A DNA stretch of 64,000 bases, from positions 1,426,001-1,490,000 of the forward strand of contig CP073215.1 of NCBI GenBank assembly GCA_020342235.1, read 5' to 3'. Both the position numbers and the translations under genes were made by a program. This document shows, piece after piece, positions 35,949 through 45,843 of the stretch. The notes beneath the pieces were generated by a model. That model was not told the origin of the DNA and ran no database searches. It saw nothing but the letters and a program-made list of their open reading frames with translations. Each line of letters opens with the position of its first letter. The first letter of the stretch is position 1. The DNA is from Saccharomycopsis phalli. Its lineage: Eukaryota > Ascomycota > Saccharomycetes > Ascoideales > Saccharomycopsidaceae.

Positions 35949-36710
35949 ATGGTTGGGGTACGATTTTTCTCTAATACAGCAGTAAGTCTTGCTAGTACTG
36001 CCAGAGCTGAGTCGAAGAAGAAAGCAGCAAAGGCGATTGCAAAAAGACGTATTTTGGCGAGAGTAGCACCAGAAAAGAGTCCCTTGTATGCATCCATTCC
36101 AAATGCGTTGAGATATATTCGAGCTGCTGAAGTAGGTGTGCCAACATCGTCGACTACTATAACTGTAACGTCGCAAATTGTACAGGAGAGGGGTACTAAG
36201 CCCGTGAGCGGTGCTGTGAAACTTCCAAAGCCTTTGAAGGAGATTAAGTTCCTTGTGTTTACTACCAATGAGGAACAAGCCAAGTTGGCCAAGGGTTTTG
36301 GGGCTTTGGTCGGTGGAAAAGATTTGGTGGCTCAGATACAGGAAGGTAAAGTTGATTTGGGACAATACGACGCGGCATTTGCCACTCCTGAGATCAAGTT
36401 GGGTATTATTGCCAAGACTTTGGGTCCAAAAGGCTTAATGCCTAGTGCTAAAAAGGGCACGGTAGCTGAAGACCTAAATGTTGCGCTATCAAGCTCGTTG
36501 GGCACTTTGCCATACAAGCTGAAGTTGAACTTGCTCAGTATTCCAGTGGGAAGAGTGAATTTTACTGACGAGGAGATCATTAAAAATGTCATTGCAGTGT
36601 CTGAATCGGTGAAGAAAGCTGCGGAAAGCATCCCATCCAAGAAACCTGTATTAGTGGGCGAGACTGTCATCAGTTCTACAAAAGGACCTGGACTCGTAAT
36701 AAACTTTTAG
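35949..36710 (+). CDS. MRPL1: Mitochondrial large ribosomal subunit protein uL1m
   Basis: This is the mitochondrial version of ribosomal protein L1, which forms the L1 stalk next to the E site. The 253-aa protein has a basic, Ala/Arg/Lys-rich N-terminus (VRFFSNTAVSLASTARAE) fitting mitochondrial import. The L1 domain includes VFTTNEEQAKLAKGFGA, GGKDLVAQIQEG, FATPEIKLGIIAKTLGPKGL and MPSAKKGT, the L1 signature region. The ATG at 35949 is first in frame. It is convergent with GPI17, with only 32 bp between the stops, and is tandem with MRPL34. Confidence 0.88.
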   Translation: MVGVRFFSNTAVSLASTARAESKKKAAKAIAKRRILARVAPEKSPLYASIPNALRYIRAAEVGVPTSSTTITVTSQIVQERGTKPVSGAVKLPKPLKEIKFLVFTTNEEQAKLAKGFGALVGGKDLVAQIQEGKVDLGQYDAAFATPEIKLGIIAKTLGPKGLMPSAKKGTVAEDLNVALSSSLGTLPYKLKLNLLSIPVGRVNFTDEEIIKNVIAVSESVKKAAESIPSKKPVLVGETVISSTKGPGLVINF

Positions 36711-36742
36711 TACCTTGTATATATACTTTATTAAACGTGATA

Positions 36743-38251
36743 TTATCTATTGTAGTACTTCTTAATAGCCTTGACGTCCCCAAACACTCTTACAAATCCC
36801 ATGAATAAAATCGTGAAAATAGGCCCAAGAAGCGGACTATAAACCGCAAACTTGTGCTCTTCTGGGAAGTATATTTGCTGCACCATTTCCTTTTCAAAAA
36901 ATGCTAGGTCCGATTCCTCAAGAGCACGGTTGGCCCAGCTTGTGGCCGTTCCAAAATTTCCCTCAGAAAGCGCCTTCAAAGCATAGTCAATGTACCGGAA
37001 ACTGTTCTCAACATGTAGTCTTGTATTGGATGGAATGGAAATTGTAGGCAAACTTTCGATCAATCTAACCAATGACCCCAAGTTCTGTGTTGCTTCCCTG
37101 AGATTGTGCACCATGAAATAGCGACTGAGAAAGTCAACTCGTATCAACGGAGACTTTGGGTTTTTCGGCAACCCTAGCAAAGTGAAAATCTGGGAAATAA
37201 ACACGTCAAAAATTGGCAATAAATCGCTTTCAGTAATGGTTTGATGATCAGTATTTAAGATTTGCACACCTCCGTATTGTGGGATTATAAAACTGTCGCT
37301 CTCAGAGCCCTCAACGGTCAAAGGCTGAAACTCCTTGGAAGGAACGTATAATATCATATTCAAAATTTTCAAATCTTTGCTTTTGGTAACGATCACAGAA
37401 TTATCAATGTTCCACTTCTCGTGATTAACAAAAATCGATGTATCGTGATCATGGAGGGTATATTTACCCGTAGTCTCATTGAACTGAGGGACAGTCGCCA
37501 TGGTCGCATAAAAGTCTATTTGAGAATCAACAGTGAAGTTAGCCACCGTAGAAATAAGATCGAGAAAGTTGTTCAAGTACTTCTCATAGAAGTCTTTGAA
37601 TTCCCAAGATAGATACTCGCCGTCGCCGTTCAATAGAGAGAAGGATAAGTGGTAGTTAGCCGATGCATCAAAAGCAATGTCTGAAGGAGCAGAATTATAC
37701 AAGTCCAATTCATTTTGAAATACTTCTTCTATCAAAACTCTGGAAATAAATTCTGCAACCTGATTTTTGGCGATTATCTCGCTAGAAGTGTACATGACAA
37801 TCTCCTTGGAAACCGGTGAGATATAAACCAGTTCCTTTTCAGACTCAGAATACTCCAATCTCACCAAATAATACTTTTTGGTGTCAATTTCTTTTCTCTT
37901 GTTATTAATTAAGCGTAATTCATAGTTGAACTTCGTCTTGGGTAAGTCTTGGTTGATTAAAGCCTGGGAATTACTAATCAATGAATCCATAGAATCAGAG
38001 GGTAGGTCCACATATATTGGAATCTGGATATTAACCTTGTCATATATTTGCGCCTCATATTCCTTGATCTTATCATAATCCAATAACTCCTTTGGAACCG
38101 AAGTAGTATTGTACCAAGTAGGTATTCCTATGGATAATATTAGTACCACAAAGGAAAAATACGTGGCAAATCGAATGATAATACTCTTCTTCGATTCCAA
38201 GGCGAGAATAACCGACTTGGATCTTGCCCGTGTGCCTTTTGTTTCGCTCAT
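36743..38251 (-). CDS. GPI17: GPI transamidase subunit Gpi17 (PIG-S)
   Basis: Gpi17/PIG-S is a structural subunit of ER GPI transamidase. The 502-aa protein (from the ATG at 38251; four upstream codons begin with TTG) has an N-terminal membrane span at about residues 28-47 with SFVVLILSIGIPTWYNTTSV, the conserved G.P.Wy..T motif. A large luminal domain follows and a C-terminal span near 475-495 (LLGPIFTILFMGFVRVFG). Segments such as LPKNPKSPLIRVDFLSRYF and YAVYSPLLGP-like sequence near the end fit the family. Length is near S. cerevisiae Gpi17 (534). Confidence 0.92.
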   Translation of the reverse strand: MSETKGTRARSKSVILALESKKSIIIRFATYFSFVVLILSIGIPTWYNTTSVPKELLDYDKIKEYEAQIYDKVNIQIPIYVDLPSDSMDSLISNSQALINQDLPKTKFNYELRLINNKRKEIDTKKYYLVRLEYSESEKELVYISPVSKEIVMYTSSEIIAKNQVAEFISRVLIEEVFQNELDLYNSAPSDIAFDASANYHLSFSLLNGDGEYLSWEFKDFYEKYLNNFLDLISTVANFTVDSQIDFYATMATVPQFNETTGKYTLHDHDTSIFVNHEKWNIDNSVIVTKSKDLKILNMILYVPSKEFQPLTVEGSESDSFIIPQYGGVQILNTDHQTITESDLLPIFDVFISQIFTLLGLPKNPKSPLIRVDFLSRYFMVHNLREATQNLGSLVRLIESLPTISIPSNTRLHVENSFRYIDYALKALSEGNFGTATSWANRALEESDLAFFEKEMVQQIYFPEEHKFAVYSPLLGPIFTILFMGFVRVFGDVKAIKKYYNR

Positions 38252-38463
38252 GGTGGTTGACAATGAATTAGCTATCTGCTGTGCTTATGTTTACTGAAAG
38301 ATGCTTGGTAATCACTTACTAAGCCAAGACCCTTGAATCGGAGGACACTAAGATAAGCCAACAGGATAAGCATGCTGATTTATTTCTGGAAAAATAGTAG
38401 TCTGAGGATGAAAAATATTCTTTAAATATAAACGGCTACATGTGTAACAAGATATAGTCTTTT

Positions 38464-39951
38464 CTATGTTCCCAATGCTTTATATATTAGAATAAGAGCA
38501 CTGTTCAGCTCACCGCCGCCAGCCAACGCTTCGATTTTATCTTTATTAACCTGCGAAACTTTATCGTCGTTGTATAACCACCAAGTGTTACCGGTCAAGT
38601 CCCTTTCGTTCTTGGTGAAGCAAAGATAATGACCCGAGTCTGCTGTGGATCCTTGGTGAGTCACAACAGCAGTCAACTCATATAATGGAGAAGGTGCTTC
38701 TCCCTCAGTCAAGTTTGGCGGATACACTGTCTTGTACTTGTCTAGCCATTTGTTTTCATTTTCATCGAATTCCTTCTCTTCCAATTGGAACTTTTCTTTG
38801 TTGCTGAGATAAAGCTTGCTAATATCTCCACTTAGCTTCAATTTTTTAGTTTTTCGCTTTTCTTTGTCTTCGTCTTCCTTTTCTTTGGAGATCTTATATA
38901 TATCCTCCTTAGACTTGGTGTACTCGGCTTTCTTGCTGTCATCCAAAAAGTCAGTCACATCTAACTGGAACGGAAATGCAACCTTTCTCAATATCTTTGC
39001 CTTCTTAGAAATATCTCTCTTCCAGTAAAAACGGACGAAATTTACTACTAAATATTTTGGCAATTTAGAAATTCTTCTGGTCACTTCAAACTTGGCATTG
39101 CGGCCCAAATCTTCGCTATGCTTTTCAATAACTTCCTTTAACCCTGAATCCAACCCAGTTTTCAAGAAATTGGTTTGAATGGTAATGTGACACGATAACT
39201 TAAGGGCTTCTTCAGTCGTGGTATCAGGCTGTTGATTAGAGCCATCTTCGATACACTTGGTACTCCTAACAAATGTAATCCCAAAATATCTATTAATAAA
39301 GTCATCTGGTAACATGGTGCTTAAATGATATAAAATTTGGGAAAAAGCCTCTTCGGCATCTTGCTGTTTAAACCCATGTCCATCCTGCTCAGCATACTGA
39401 GGGAATTTATCTCTTAGACTATTCAAAAAAGATAAGGGAATAATGTAGCGGCCATTTCCCAATGTTTTGCCCTTTTGAAGTCTGCTGAAAGTCCCTTTCA
39501 ATTCATTGGTTAACTTATCATCACCCTTGTACTTACTTAAACTCCCCTTCAATTCACTGACATTATTCAATGCCTGTAATGCAGAATTCATGTAGCAAGT
39601 GTTTCCCAAATTTTGCAAACCCAATGGATCACCACTAAATTCAGTCAACTTGCCTTGGCTCTCCAATTCCTCAAGAAATACCACCTTTTCCTTTGGTTTT
39701 TGGGGTACACCCGAGTTATCAGGTGTACCGAGAACCATAACGGTTTGATTAGGCTTCCATTCATATGTATTGAGGTCAGTGTCGTCCTTCAACTGGCCAC
39801 CTTTTAACAACACCTTTTGCCTCTCTGGGGGAACATTTGTCAAAGAGAAAATCTGGGATTTGAAAACAATTCCAGGTTCATTTAAGTCTAAATTGACAGC
39901 ATAAGTCTTTCCTGCGTGTCTAATACTAATTGGAACAAGGGAATTCAGCAT
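38464..39951 (-). CDS. UBP6: Proteasome-associated deubiquitinase Ubp6 (USP14)
   Basis: Ubp6 docks on the proteasome base through Rpn1 and trims ubiquitin from substrates. The protein from the ATG at 39951 is 495 aa (S. cerevisiae 499). The N-terminal ubiquitin-like domain spans residues 1-78 (LVPISIRHAGKTYAVNLDL, VLLKGGQLKDDTDL). The USP domain begins near 105 with catalytic Cys119 in GLQNLGNTCYMNSALQAL, the Gln/Asp box QQDAEEAFSQIL and the His box ADSGHYLCF. A charged Lys/Glu insertion lies near 350-410. The frame extends 35 codons upstream of this ATG, without family sequence. Two CACGTG boxes lie 53 and 92 bp upstream. Confidence 0.95.
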   Translation of the reverse strand: MLNSLVPISIRHAGKTYAVNLDLNEPGIVFKSQIFSLTNVPPERQKVLLKGGQLKDDTDLNTYEWKPNQTVMVLGTPDNSGVPQKPKEKVVFLEELESQGKLTEFSGDPLGLQNLGNTCYMNSALQALNNVSELKGSLSKYKGDDKLTNELKGTFSRLQKGKTLGNGRYIIPLSFLNSLRDKFPQYAEQDGHGFKQQDAEEAFSQILYHLSTMLPDDFINRYFGITFVRSTKCIEDGSNQQPDTTTEEALKLSCHITIQTNFLKTGLDSGLKEVIEKHSEDLGRNAKFEVTRRISKLPKYLVVNFVRFYWKRDISKKAKILRKVAFPFQLDVTDFLDDSKKAEYTKSKEDIYKISKEKEDEDKEKRKTKKLKLSGDISKLYLSNKEKFQLEEKEFDENENKWLDKYKTVYPPNLTEGEAPSPLYELTAVVTHQGSTADSGHYLCFTKNERDLTGNTWWLYNDDKVSQVNKDKIEALAGGGELNSALILIYKALGT

Positions 39952-40003
39952 GATTGTGATCCCTTTATTATGTATTACACTGGATTTTAAATTGCCACTA
40001 ATC

Positions 40004-40048
40004 CACGTGGTTACATTACATAACACGAAAAACCAACATCTACACGTG
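40004..40048. promoter_or_regulatory. Pair of CACGTG boxes in the UBP6 promoter
   Basis: CACGTG occurs at 40004-40009 and 40043-40048, centre to centre 39 bp apart. The second lies just past the stop of the ARM-repeat gene, so UBP6 has a promoter of only ~120 bp. Confidence 0.5.
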
Positions 40049-40073
40049 ATCAACAAATCATAGTTGGCATCTA

Positions 40074-41573
40074 CTATAAATCAATATTAAATTCTATCCT
40101 AGAAATGTAAGTTTTAACAAGTGATGAGGTAGGCACTTCGCTGAGTGAAATCTCTCGAAATATATCGCGTAGTTGGTCTTTGTAGAGATTGAATTCTCGT
40201 TGAATCTCTCTGCTATTAGTGGCACTCAAGATTGCTAAGTCGAACAAAACCATAACGAGTGCTTCCAGAGAGCAATCAATTTGAAAACTCAATTCCTGGA
40301 TTAGAATTGGAAGAAAGCCGTATCTTACTGCAACCAACGTTTTCTTCTGGGTATCAGGAGACAGGGTGATTAATCCAATAAGCATCAATAAATGTTCCCG
40401 TGAGCTGGTTTCATCATCATGATAAGAGACTCGACTTGATATACCATCCTGAGAAACATCTTTTAGAAGCCTGGAGTATAGTTTTCTAAAAAGCACAAGA
40501 AAATCGAACTCAACAATGGCTGATCGATAGTCTTGTCTCTCCTCATACCTCACAGCATTGTATAGAAATTTCAATGCCAACAGCTGAGTGCCTAAATTCT
40601 TTGAAGATAAGAGCAATTGCATTCTTAACAAGACATCTGAGGTGATTACTTGCTCTCTTAAGCCTGAAATGTCGGTCTTGGGGTCATTATCATGAAAACT
40701 GATTAGGTTGATTAGGAATTTCGCGCAATTGTCAATCAATTTTTTGGCAGAACTATTCCCGACTCTTGAAAAAGTATCTATAAATCCTGTAATGAACTCC
40801 AAGGCACCAAATGATGTTAAGAACTGCTTTAATTGCACACCACCAGTAGCAATGTTTACTAGTAGTGCAACGCTAAATTCCAAAACTACCACTTCGCTCC
40901 GAGAAAGAAGGAAGAATATGGTGTTCAAAAGCCCATACTCCATGCACTTCAATTTGCACATGGTACTGTCACTGGTAAATAAGCCTAGTATGACTAATAC
41001 TTGCACTATAATCTCAATTGAACAGGGGTCCAACTGAGACTTCTCGGACAGAGATATAAGATTGGTTTCCAAAGATTGAAAGAACTTTCCATCCAGCAGT
41101 AGTGCTTCTTTAATACTAACAGGTGATGACCGAAATATACTAGATAGAGTATAAAGCGAGGCCTTCCTCACCATGATACTTTCGTCTAGCAGCCATTCTA
41201 ATAAAATGTTAATTATACCATTGTCGAAAATGCTCTGTGCATACATGGTTCTGAAGCTCCCGTTGGTCTCCAGTAAAGTAAATAGCATAATAATCTCACA
41301 TATCAAGAGATTGCGCACATTGTCCTCGCAGCTACTTAGACTTGCCATGTGATAAAAGATTCCTTTGTCGCAAAATGTCGACGCCACTAGCGGCCGTTTT
41401 TTTATTATAGACTTGATGGTCTGTAATGCCTGGAGTATGATCTCTGCTTGAGTATTCCCAACAAAGCGAATCAACGCAGTAACATCGGCTTCAATCAGCC
41501 GCCAGTCATCTATAGATAACTCGGTAATACTGACTTCAAGACTTTTTAACTCATCACTGTCATTAATTTGCAT
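40074..41573 (-). CDS. ARM/HEAT-repeat protein, unassigned
   Basis: The 499-aa product is almost wholly alpha-helical with ARM-like repeats from about residue 30 to 480. Examples are EIILQALQTIKSIIKKRP, MVRKASLYTLSSIFRSSP, VLEFSVALLVNIATGG and LGTQLLALKFLYNAVRYEE. There is no signal peptide, membrane span or known catalytic motif. Repeat style recalls Hsp70 exchange factors (Fes1/Sil1) and the proteasome chaperone Hsm3 (480 aa), but no diagnostic motif was found to choose among them. The ATG at 41573 is first in frame. It is divergent from HAL3 across a very short gap. Confidence 0.75.
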   Translation of the reverse strand: MQINDSDELKSLEVSITELSIDDWRLIEADVTALIRFVGNTQAEIILQALQTIKSIIKKRPLVASTFCDKGIFYHMASLSSCEDNVRNLLICEIIMLFTLLETNGSFRTMYAQSIFDNGIINILLEWLLDESIMVRKASLYTLSSIFRSSPVSIKEALLLDGKFFQSLETNLISLSEKSQLDPCSIEIIVQVLVILGLFTSDSTMCKLKCMEYGLLNTIFFLLSRSEVVVLEFSVALLVNIATGGVQLKQFLTSFGALEFITGFIDTFSRVGNSSAKKLIDNCAKFLINLISFHDNDPKTDISGLREQVITSDVLLRMQLLLSSKNLGTQLLALKFLYNAVRYEERQDYRSAIVEFDFLVLFRKLYSRLLKDVSQDGISSRVSYHDDETSSREHLLMLIGLITLSPDTQKKTLVAVRYGFLPILIQELSFQIDCSLEALVMVLFDLAILSATNSREIQREFNLYKDQLRDIFREISLSEVPTSSLVKTYISRIEFNIDL

Positions 41574-41725
41574 CTCTGCACCGCCGAGTTAGCATATCCC
41601 TTATAATGGAGCTCTACCAGGGCTCATGTGCGGGAAATGACCGATGCATACAGGCGAGGAAAAGGAGGACAACTTTACATTGGGGTCCGTTAGATTTTAG
41701 CCAGTGTGGGAATTTTCTAGGTGAA

Positions 41726-42976
41726 ATGTCAGATAACCAAAGAAAAGTGGAAAGAGTTTCTGGGGCGGTGCAGAGCGACAACAAATTGAAAACTATATTA
41801 AAAACAGACAGCATCAGCCAGAATACTCTAACCTCAAATGCATTGTCTTCCAAACAACCGCAAGGGAATGCCGAAGCAGAGGTGCATCCTTCCTTTGTGT
41901 TGGATAAGGTGATGGAAAGACGTCAGGTGATCCATGGAGCTGGGGGGTCGCTGCTAACAAAGAACGTGAAGCCAATTACTTGGAAAGAGAATGAGCCTAG
42001 CAATGCTAGTAGTGTGTTAACTGGAGAAAAATACGATGGAGCGAAGTCGAATATTGTGCCAAATAAGGAGCAAGTATTCGGAAATTCATGTGATTCTGCT
42101 CGTAATGACGTTATTCAGGACGGCTCAACGGTGGATGATAACAAGGTGCATCTATTAATTGGAGTCACCGGAACTGTGGCTTCAAACAAGATTATCCCCC
42201 TTATCAAGAAGCTATACGAGTTGTACACGCATGATAAGATTTCTATCAAGCTTGTAATGACCAGCTCGGCACTAAATATTCTCAATCTCCAGGATTTCAG
42301 CCATGACATAAAGGCTGCTCCGCAGCCTAATATTAAAAAGAAGGCCAACTGGAAGAAAATCCTAGACTTGGGAATTCAGACAATATGGAATGACAGTGAT
42401 TTCTACGATTTACACTCAAGAGACGGGTCAGACCGCCAAATCGATGGCGAAACCATCCCGCCAGATTCGATTTTACACTTGGAACTCGGCAAATGGGCAG
42501 ACTTGATGTTAATTGCTCCTTTATCAGCAAATACTATGGCAAAATTGGTAAATGGGCTAGCTTCCAATTTATTGTCCACCATAGTTTCAACTTGGAATCG
42601 CCAAAAACCCATCATTGCTGCTCTTAGCATAGACCATATGGCCTGGGCACAGCCAATCACTAAACTACATTTGGAATTAATGAAACAATATTTCCCACAC
42701 ATTCAAATTTTAAAGCCATTGGAAAAAATTGTTGACAAGGATGGTAATGCAAGTTTGACAGGAATGAGGGAGTGGCCAGAAATAGTAGACGTCATCATGA
42801 AGAAAATCGGGCCGCCATCAACCATGGATAATGATGATGGTGATGACGACGACGACGAAAATGATGATGAAAACGATGATGATGACGACGAGAATGTGAA
42901 CGAAAGACTGAGAGATGGAAAGGATAGTGATGACGATGACGATGATGACGATGATGACGATGATGACGATGATGAC

Positions 42977-43010
<34 letters not shown>

Positions 43011-43015
43011 TGTAA
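41726..43015 (+). CDS. SIS2: Hal3/Sis2/Vhs3-type PPC decarboxylase subunit with poly-Asp tail
   Basis: Hal3/Vhs3 proteins inhibit the phosphatase Ppz1 and, with Cab3, form the heterotrimeric phosphopantothenoylcysteine decarboxylase for coenzyme A. The flavoprotein core spans about residues 140-362: VHLLIGVTGTVASNKIIPLI, then WADLMLIAPLSANTMAKLV. Catalytic His251 is in SILHLELGKW. The PAMN substrate motif is replaced by ALSIDHMAWAQP, and the C-terminal catalytic Cys of Cab3 is absent (NASLTGMREW), so it is a Hal3/Vhs3-type, His-donating subunit. The tail is nearly pure Asp. An earlier in-frame ATG at 41606 adds 40 non-family residues but leaves only 32 bp to the divergent ARM gene, so 41726 is preferred. 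Confidence 0.9.
42826..43012. repeat. GAT/GAC trinucleotide repeat coding poly-Asp
   Basis: Alternating GAT and GAC codons with few interruptions run to the stop codon and encode the acidic tail of the Hal3-like protein. Acidic tails are a known feature of Hal3/Vhs3; exact length likely varies by slippage. Confidence 0.9.
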
Positions 43016-43230
43016 AGCAGCTAGGTTGTACTCGTTTGGCTTCTTTTATTTAATTATACTTTTTAATTATATTGCATGAATATAGAAATGCTGCGTCGGA
43101 CAATTCTTGTATAATTTCTACTTATCAAAGACATGCATGTCTTTTCATCTCCCGCATTACATCATGTGTGGAAATGCAAGCTTCACATTATCTAGAGGCT
43201 TTTTTATCAATCTGATAAAGCAAAATCAGC

Positions 43231-45735
43231 ATGGATCAGGCCAGCAAACGGGTGTTGGAAAAAGAACTATACGAGAAGACAATTAAAAAAGTTGACTTCT
43301 TCGAAGATCAAAGAGTTTTTGTTGACTTTTTTCTGTTGAAGAAAAGTTCTCAGACACCGGACTTCGTAGCCTCCAAACCTCCCCGAGTAACGGTTGGCAT
43401 CGAAAACTACCACACCCCAACGAGTCATGAGCAGCAATATTATAGAGAAGTCAATTGTGAGCCTGTCAGTTTGGATACTTTAGAATTACCGGAGATTACT
43501 GGAGAACTACAGACTTGTATTGAGAGGAAAAGGCAGATAGATGAACAAGGCAGTCACAAGTCGAAGAAAGTAAAAACCCGACCATGTGATGACTGTAGAA
43601 AGCGAAAAATAAAGTGCTATATGGATAATAGAAAAAAGAATTGTACAGAATGTACCAAGAGAAATCAAGCGTGTACATTTGACAACAAGAAGATGCTATT
43701 GTTTAATAACATCAATTCATTATCTGGAGTAGCCAAGTTGATAAGCCATGATAAAGATTCAATTAACGACGGATCTGAAGTGACTGACTGTGGCACAATT
43801 TCTATCTCAGACAAGACAGAAAAGAATATTGGTAAAACTAAAGAGCAGGGGACTAAACGCAGACAGAGATCTTGCGATAGCTGTCGAAAAAAAAAGAGCA
43901 AATGCATTAAATTAAGTGACAATATTAACAACTGCATCGAATGTCAAAATAAAAATATAGTCTGTACATTCTCCAAAAACTTGGTGAACATATTCCTGGT
44001 GAATGGTAAGGTCAAGCTACTTTCAAAGGGTGGTAACAACATTATGAAACCGGTGAGAAATTATGAACAATTGGAAAAGCCTACAGTCATGGCTAGCTCG
44101 TTGCCTTTATTGAGCTCAAAGTCCACGATTTTTTTAGGAGAATCATGGATGCAGGAGAAAAAGCTCTTGCCGTTTGACGACTCTTGTGAGTATTTCCGTA
44201 ATGGAAAGTATATGGTCCGAAAACTAAACAAAGACACCTACTTCCAGTTAGTAGATGACGATGAGGAGTTTGTTAATCTCAAATATTTGCAATGTGATGC
44301 CATTGAAGAACTTGTGAAAGAGTCAAGTGGATACCTTATAAAACTTTATTTCTCCTTGGTTCATCCTGCGTTTCCAATAATAGCCAAACAGGCATTTATT
44401 GAAAGATATTGCAGAAACTACAGAGAGATTCATCCGTTACTTTTGATAAGCATATATTTAATAGCTCTAAATTGGTGGGAACTTGGGTCAGCAGATGTTC
44501 CAGAGTATACAAAACCCGACAGAGTCAAGCTAGAAAATATTGCAATATCCCTATTAAATGATAATCTATATGAAAACGCAAAGTTCTCTGTGATCCAAGC
44601 TCTTTTGCTATTGATGAACTATAACTTCTCTATGCATAATCCTTTTTCTTCTAGCTGTTGGAGAATTATATCATTGGTTTCCAATTATGCTGAAGAAGTA
44701 GGCCTACACTGGGAATGTCAAGACTGGGAGGGCATTCCTCTTTGGGAGAGAAAAGTGAGAAAGATATTGTCATGGGCAGTCGTTTATCACGAGAAATTAT
44801 ATGCTTTGTTTGAGGGAAGACTGAGCAAGATTGATTTAGTTAATAATTGGTCTCTTGATGAATTGAACTACAATGACTTCTTTATTGACAAGCATACTTT
44901 AGCTACTCTTCGCGAAAATACGGATGCATTAAAGAATGAACCATTCAAAACTATGATTGTCATTGATGGGCTAAACGAAATAGAAGCTATAGACGTTAGT
45001 AATATTGACGTGCACAACCAGAAATATTGGCCCAACAGAATTTTTATGGAGACTGTAAAGTTGTCCCAGTTTACGGATCAAATTCTAATGGCTATCTATA
45101 ATTTAAAGTCAATTAAGAACGATAGTTTCAAAGAGATATACAAAAAGGCATCAGTACTACTAGATGATTTGTCGGATTGGTTCGATCTTTTGCCTGACGA
45201 TCTAAATATTGTAAAGTCTATGGAAACGGGATCACCACAAGAATACTTGAATCATAAGCAGTTTGCGTTTGTCTCAAATGGATCATTCAACTTAAGTTAC
45301 TATACTTTGAGATTATTAATCTATAAACGATTAATTGTGAAATATATGGACATTTTGACCGAGGAAAAGAGTGAAATAGATTCTGTCACGCGTGTGAGAT
45401 ATCAACAAATTGTGCCAAGTTTCATTGATTTGCTTAACACAATCATTTACAAGTTTTTATTTCAACTAAAACCATACAACTTAGAATGTTTTTGGTACCA
45501 GAGCACTTCGCAGTCTTTTGTTTTTATTGGAACATTTATTGCTTTGCTTATCAAAGTAGCTTGTCTCACTGAGTCAGATGCAACTGTACTTAGGACTTAC
45601 TACAAAGATTTTCACTGGAAGTTGAATAAAATAGCGCCTGATTTTAATCAAGCACGAACAGCATTAAAATATTTAGACGGGCAATTTATTTTTAAGGAAT
45701 CGGTGGACTCGGATCAAATGAGAGATGCTGTATAG
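43231..45735 (+). CDS. Dal81/TamA-like transcription factor with two Zn2Cys6 clusters
   Basis: The 834-aa protein has two complete fungal binuclear zinc clusters. The first uses Cys119, 122, 129, 138, 141, 148; the second Cys215, 218, 225, 235, 238, 245. Each is flanked by basic residues and followed by a similar CTF-containing segment, so the domain was probably duplicated. The middle-homology region starts near 355: SSGYLIKLYFSLVHPAFPII and HPLLLISIYLIALNWW. The latter is characteristic of the Dal81/UGA35/TamA family, coactivators of nitrogen and GABA catabolic genes. Such factors usually have one cluster. Target genes cannot be read from sequence. It follows HAL3 and precedes MIC19 on the same strand. 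Confidence 0.86.
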   Translation: MDQASKRVLEKELYEKTIKKVDFFEDQRVFVDFFLLKKSSQTPDFVASKPPRVTVGIENYHTPTSHEQQYYREVNCEPVSLDTLELPEITGELQTCIERKRQIDEQGSHKSKKVKTRPCDDCRKRKIKCYMDNRKKNCTECTKRNQACTFDNKKMLLFNNINSLSGVAKLISHDKDSINDGSEVTDCGTISISDKTEKNIGKTKEQGTKRRQRSCDSCRKKKSKCIKLSDNINNCIECQNKNIVCTFSKNLVNIFLVNGKVKLLSKGGNNIMKPVRNYEQLEKPTVMASSLPLLSSKSTIFLGESWMQEKKLLPFDDSCEYFRNGKYMVRKLNKDTYFQLVDDDEEFVNLKYLQCDAIEELVKESSGYLIKLYFSLVHPAFPIIAKQAFIERYCRNYREIHPLLLISIYLIALNWWELGSADVPEYTKPDRVKLENIAISLLNDNLYENAKFSVIQALLLLMNYNFSMHNPFSSSCWRIISLVSNYAEEVGLHWECQDWEGIPLWERKVRKILSWAVVYHEKLYALFEGRLSKIDLVNNWSLDELNYNDFFIDKHTLATLRENTDALKNEPFKTMIVIDGLNEIEAIDVSNIDVHNQKYWPNRIFMETVKLSQFTDQILMAIYNLKSIKNDSFKEIYKKASVLLDDLSDWFDLLPDDLNIVKSMETGSPQEYLNHKQFAFVSNGSFNLSYYTLRLLIYKRLIVKYMDILTEEKSEIDSVTRVRYQQIVPSFIDLLNTIIYKFLFQLKPYNLECFWYQSTSQSFVFIGTFIALLIKVACLTESDATVLRTYYKDFHWKLNKIAPDFNQARTALKYLDGQFIFKESVDSDQMRDAV

Positions 45736-45760
45736 TGTGTAATATATTATGTAATTATTT

Positions 45761-45766
45761 CACGTG
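45761..45766. promoter_or_regulatory. CACGTG box upstream of MIC19
   Basis: TTTCACGTGATAT lies 78 bp upstream of the MIC19 ATG in a 108-bp gap after the zinc-cluster gene. Confidence 0.45.
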
Positions 45767-45843
45767 ATATGTAATACTATCAGGATTTGGCTCAGATTAA
45801 TTGGATGAAAATTGAAATTTAGCTAGTTAACAATATTACCAAT

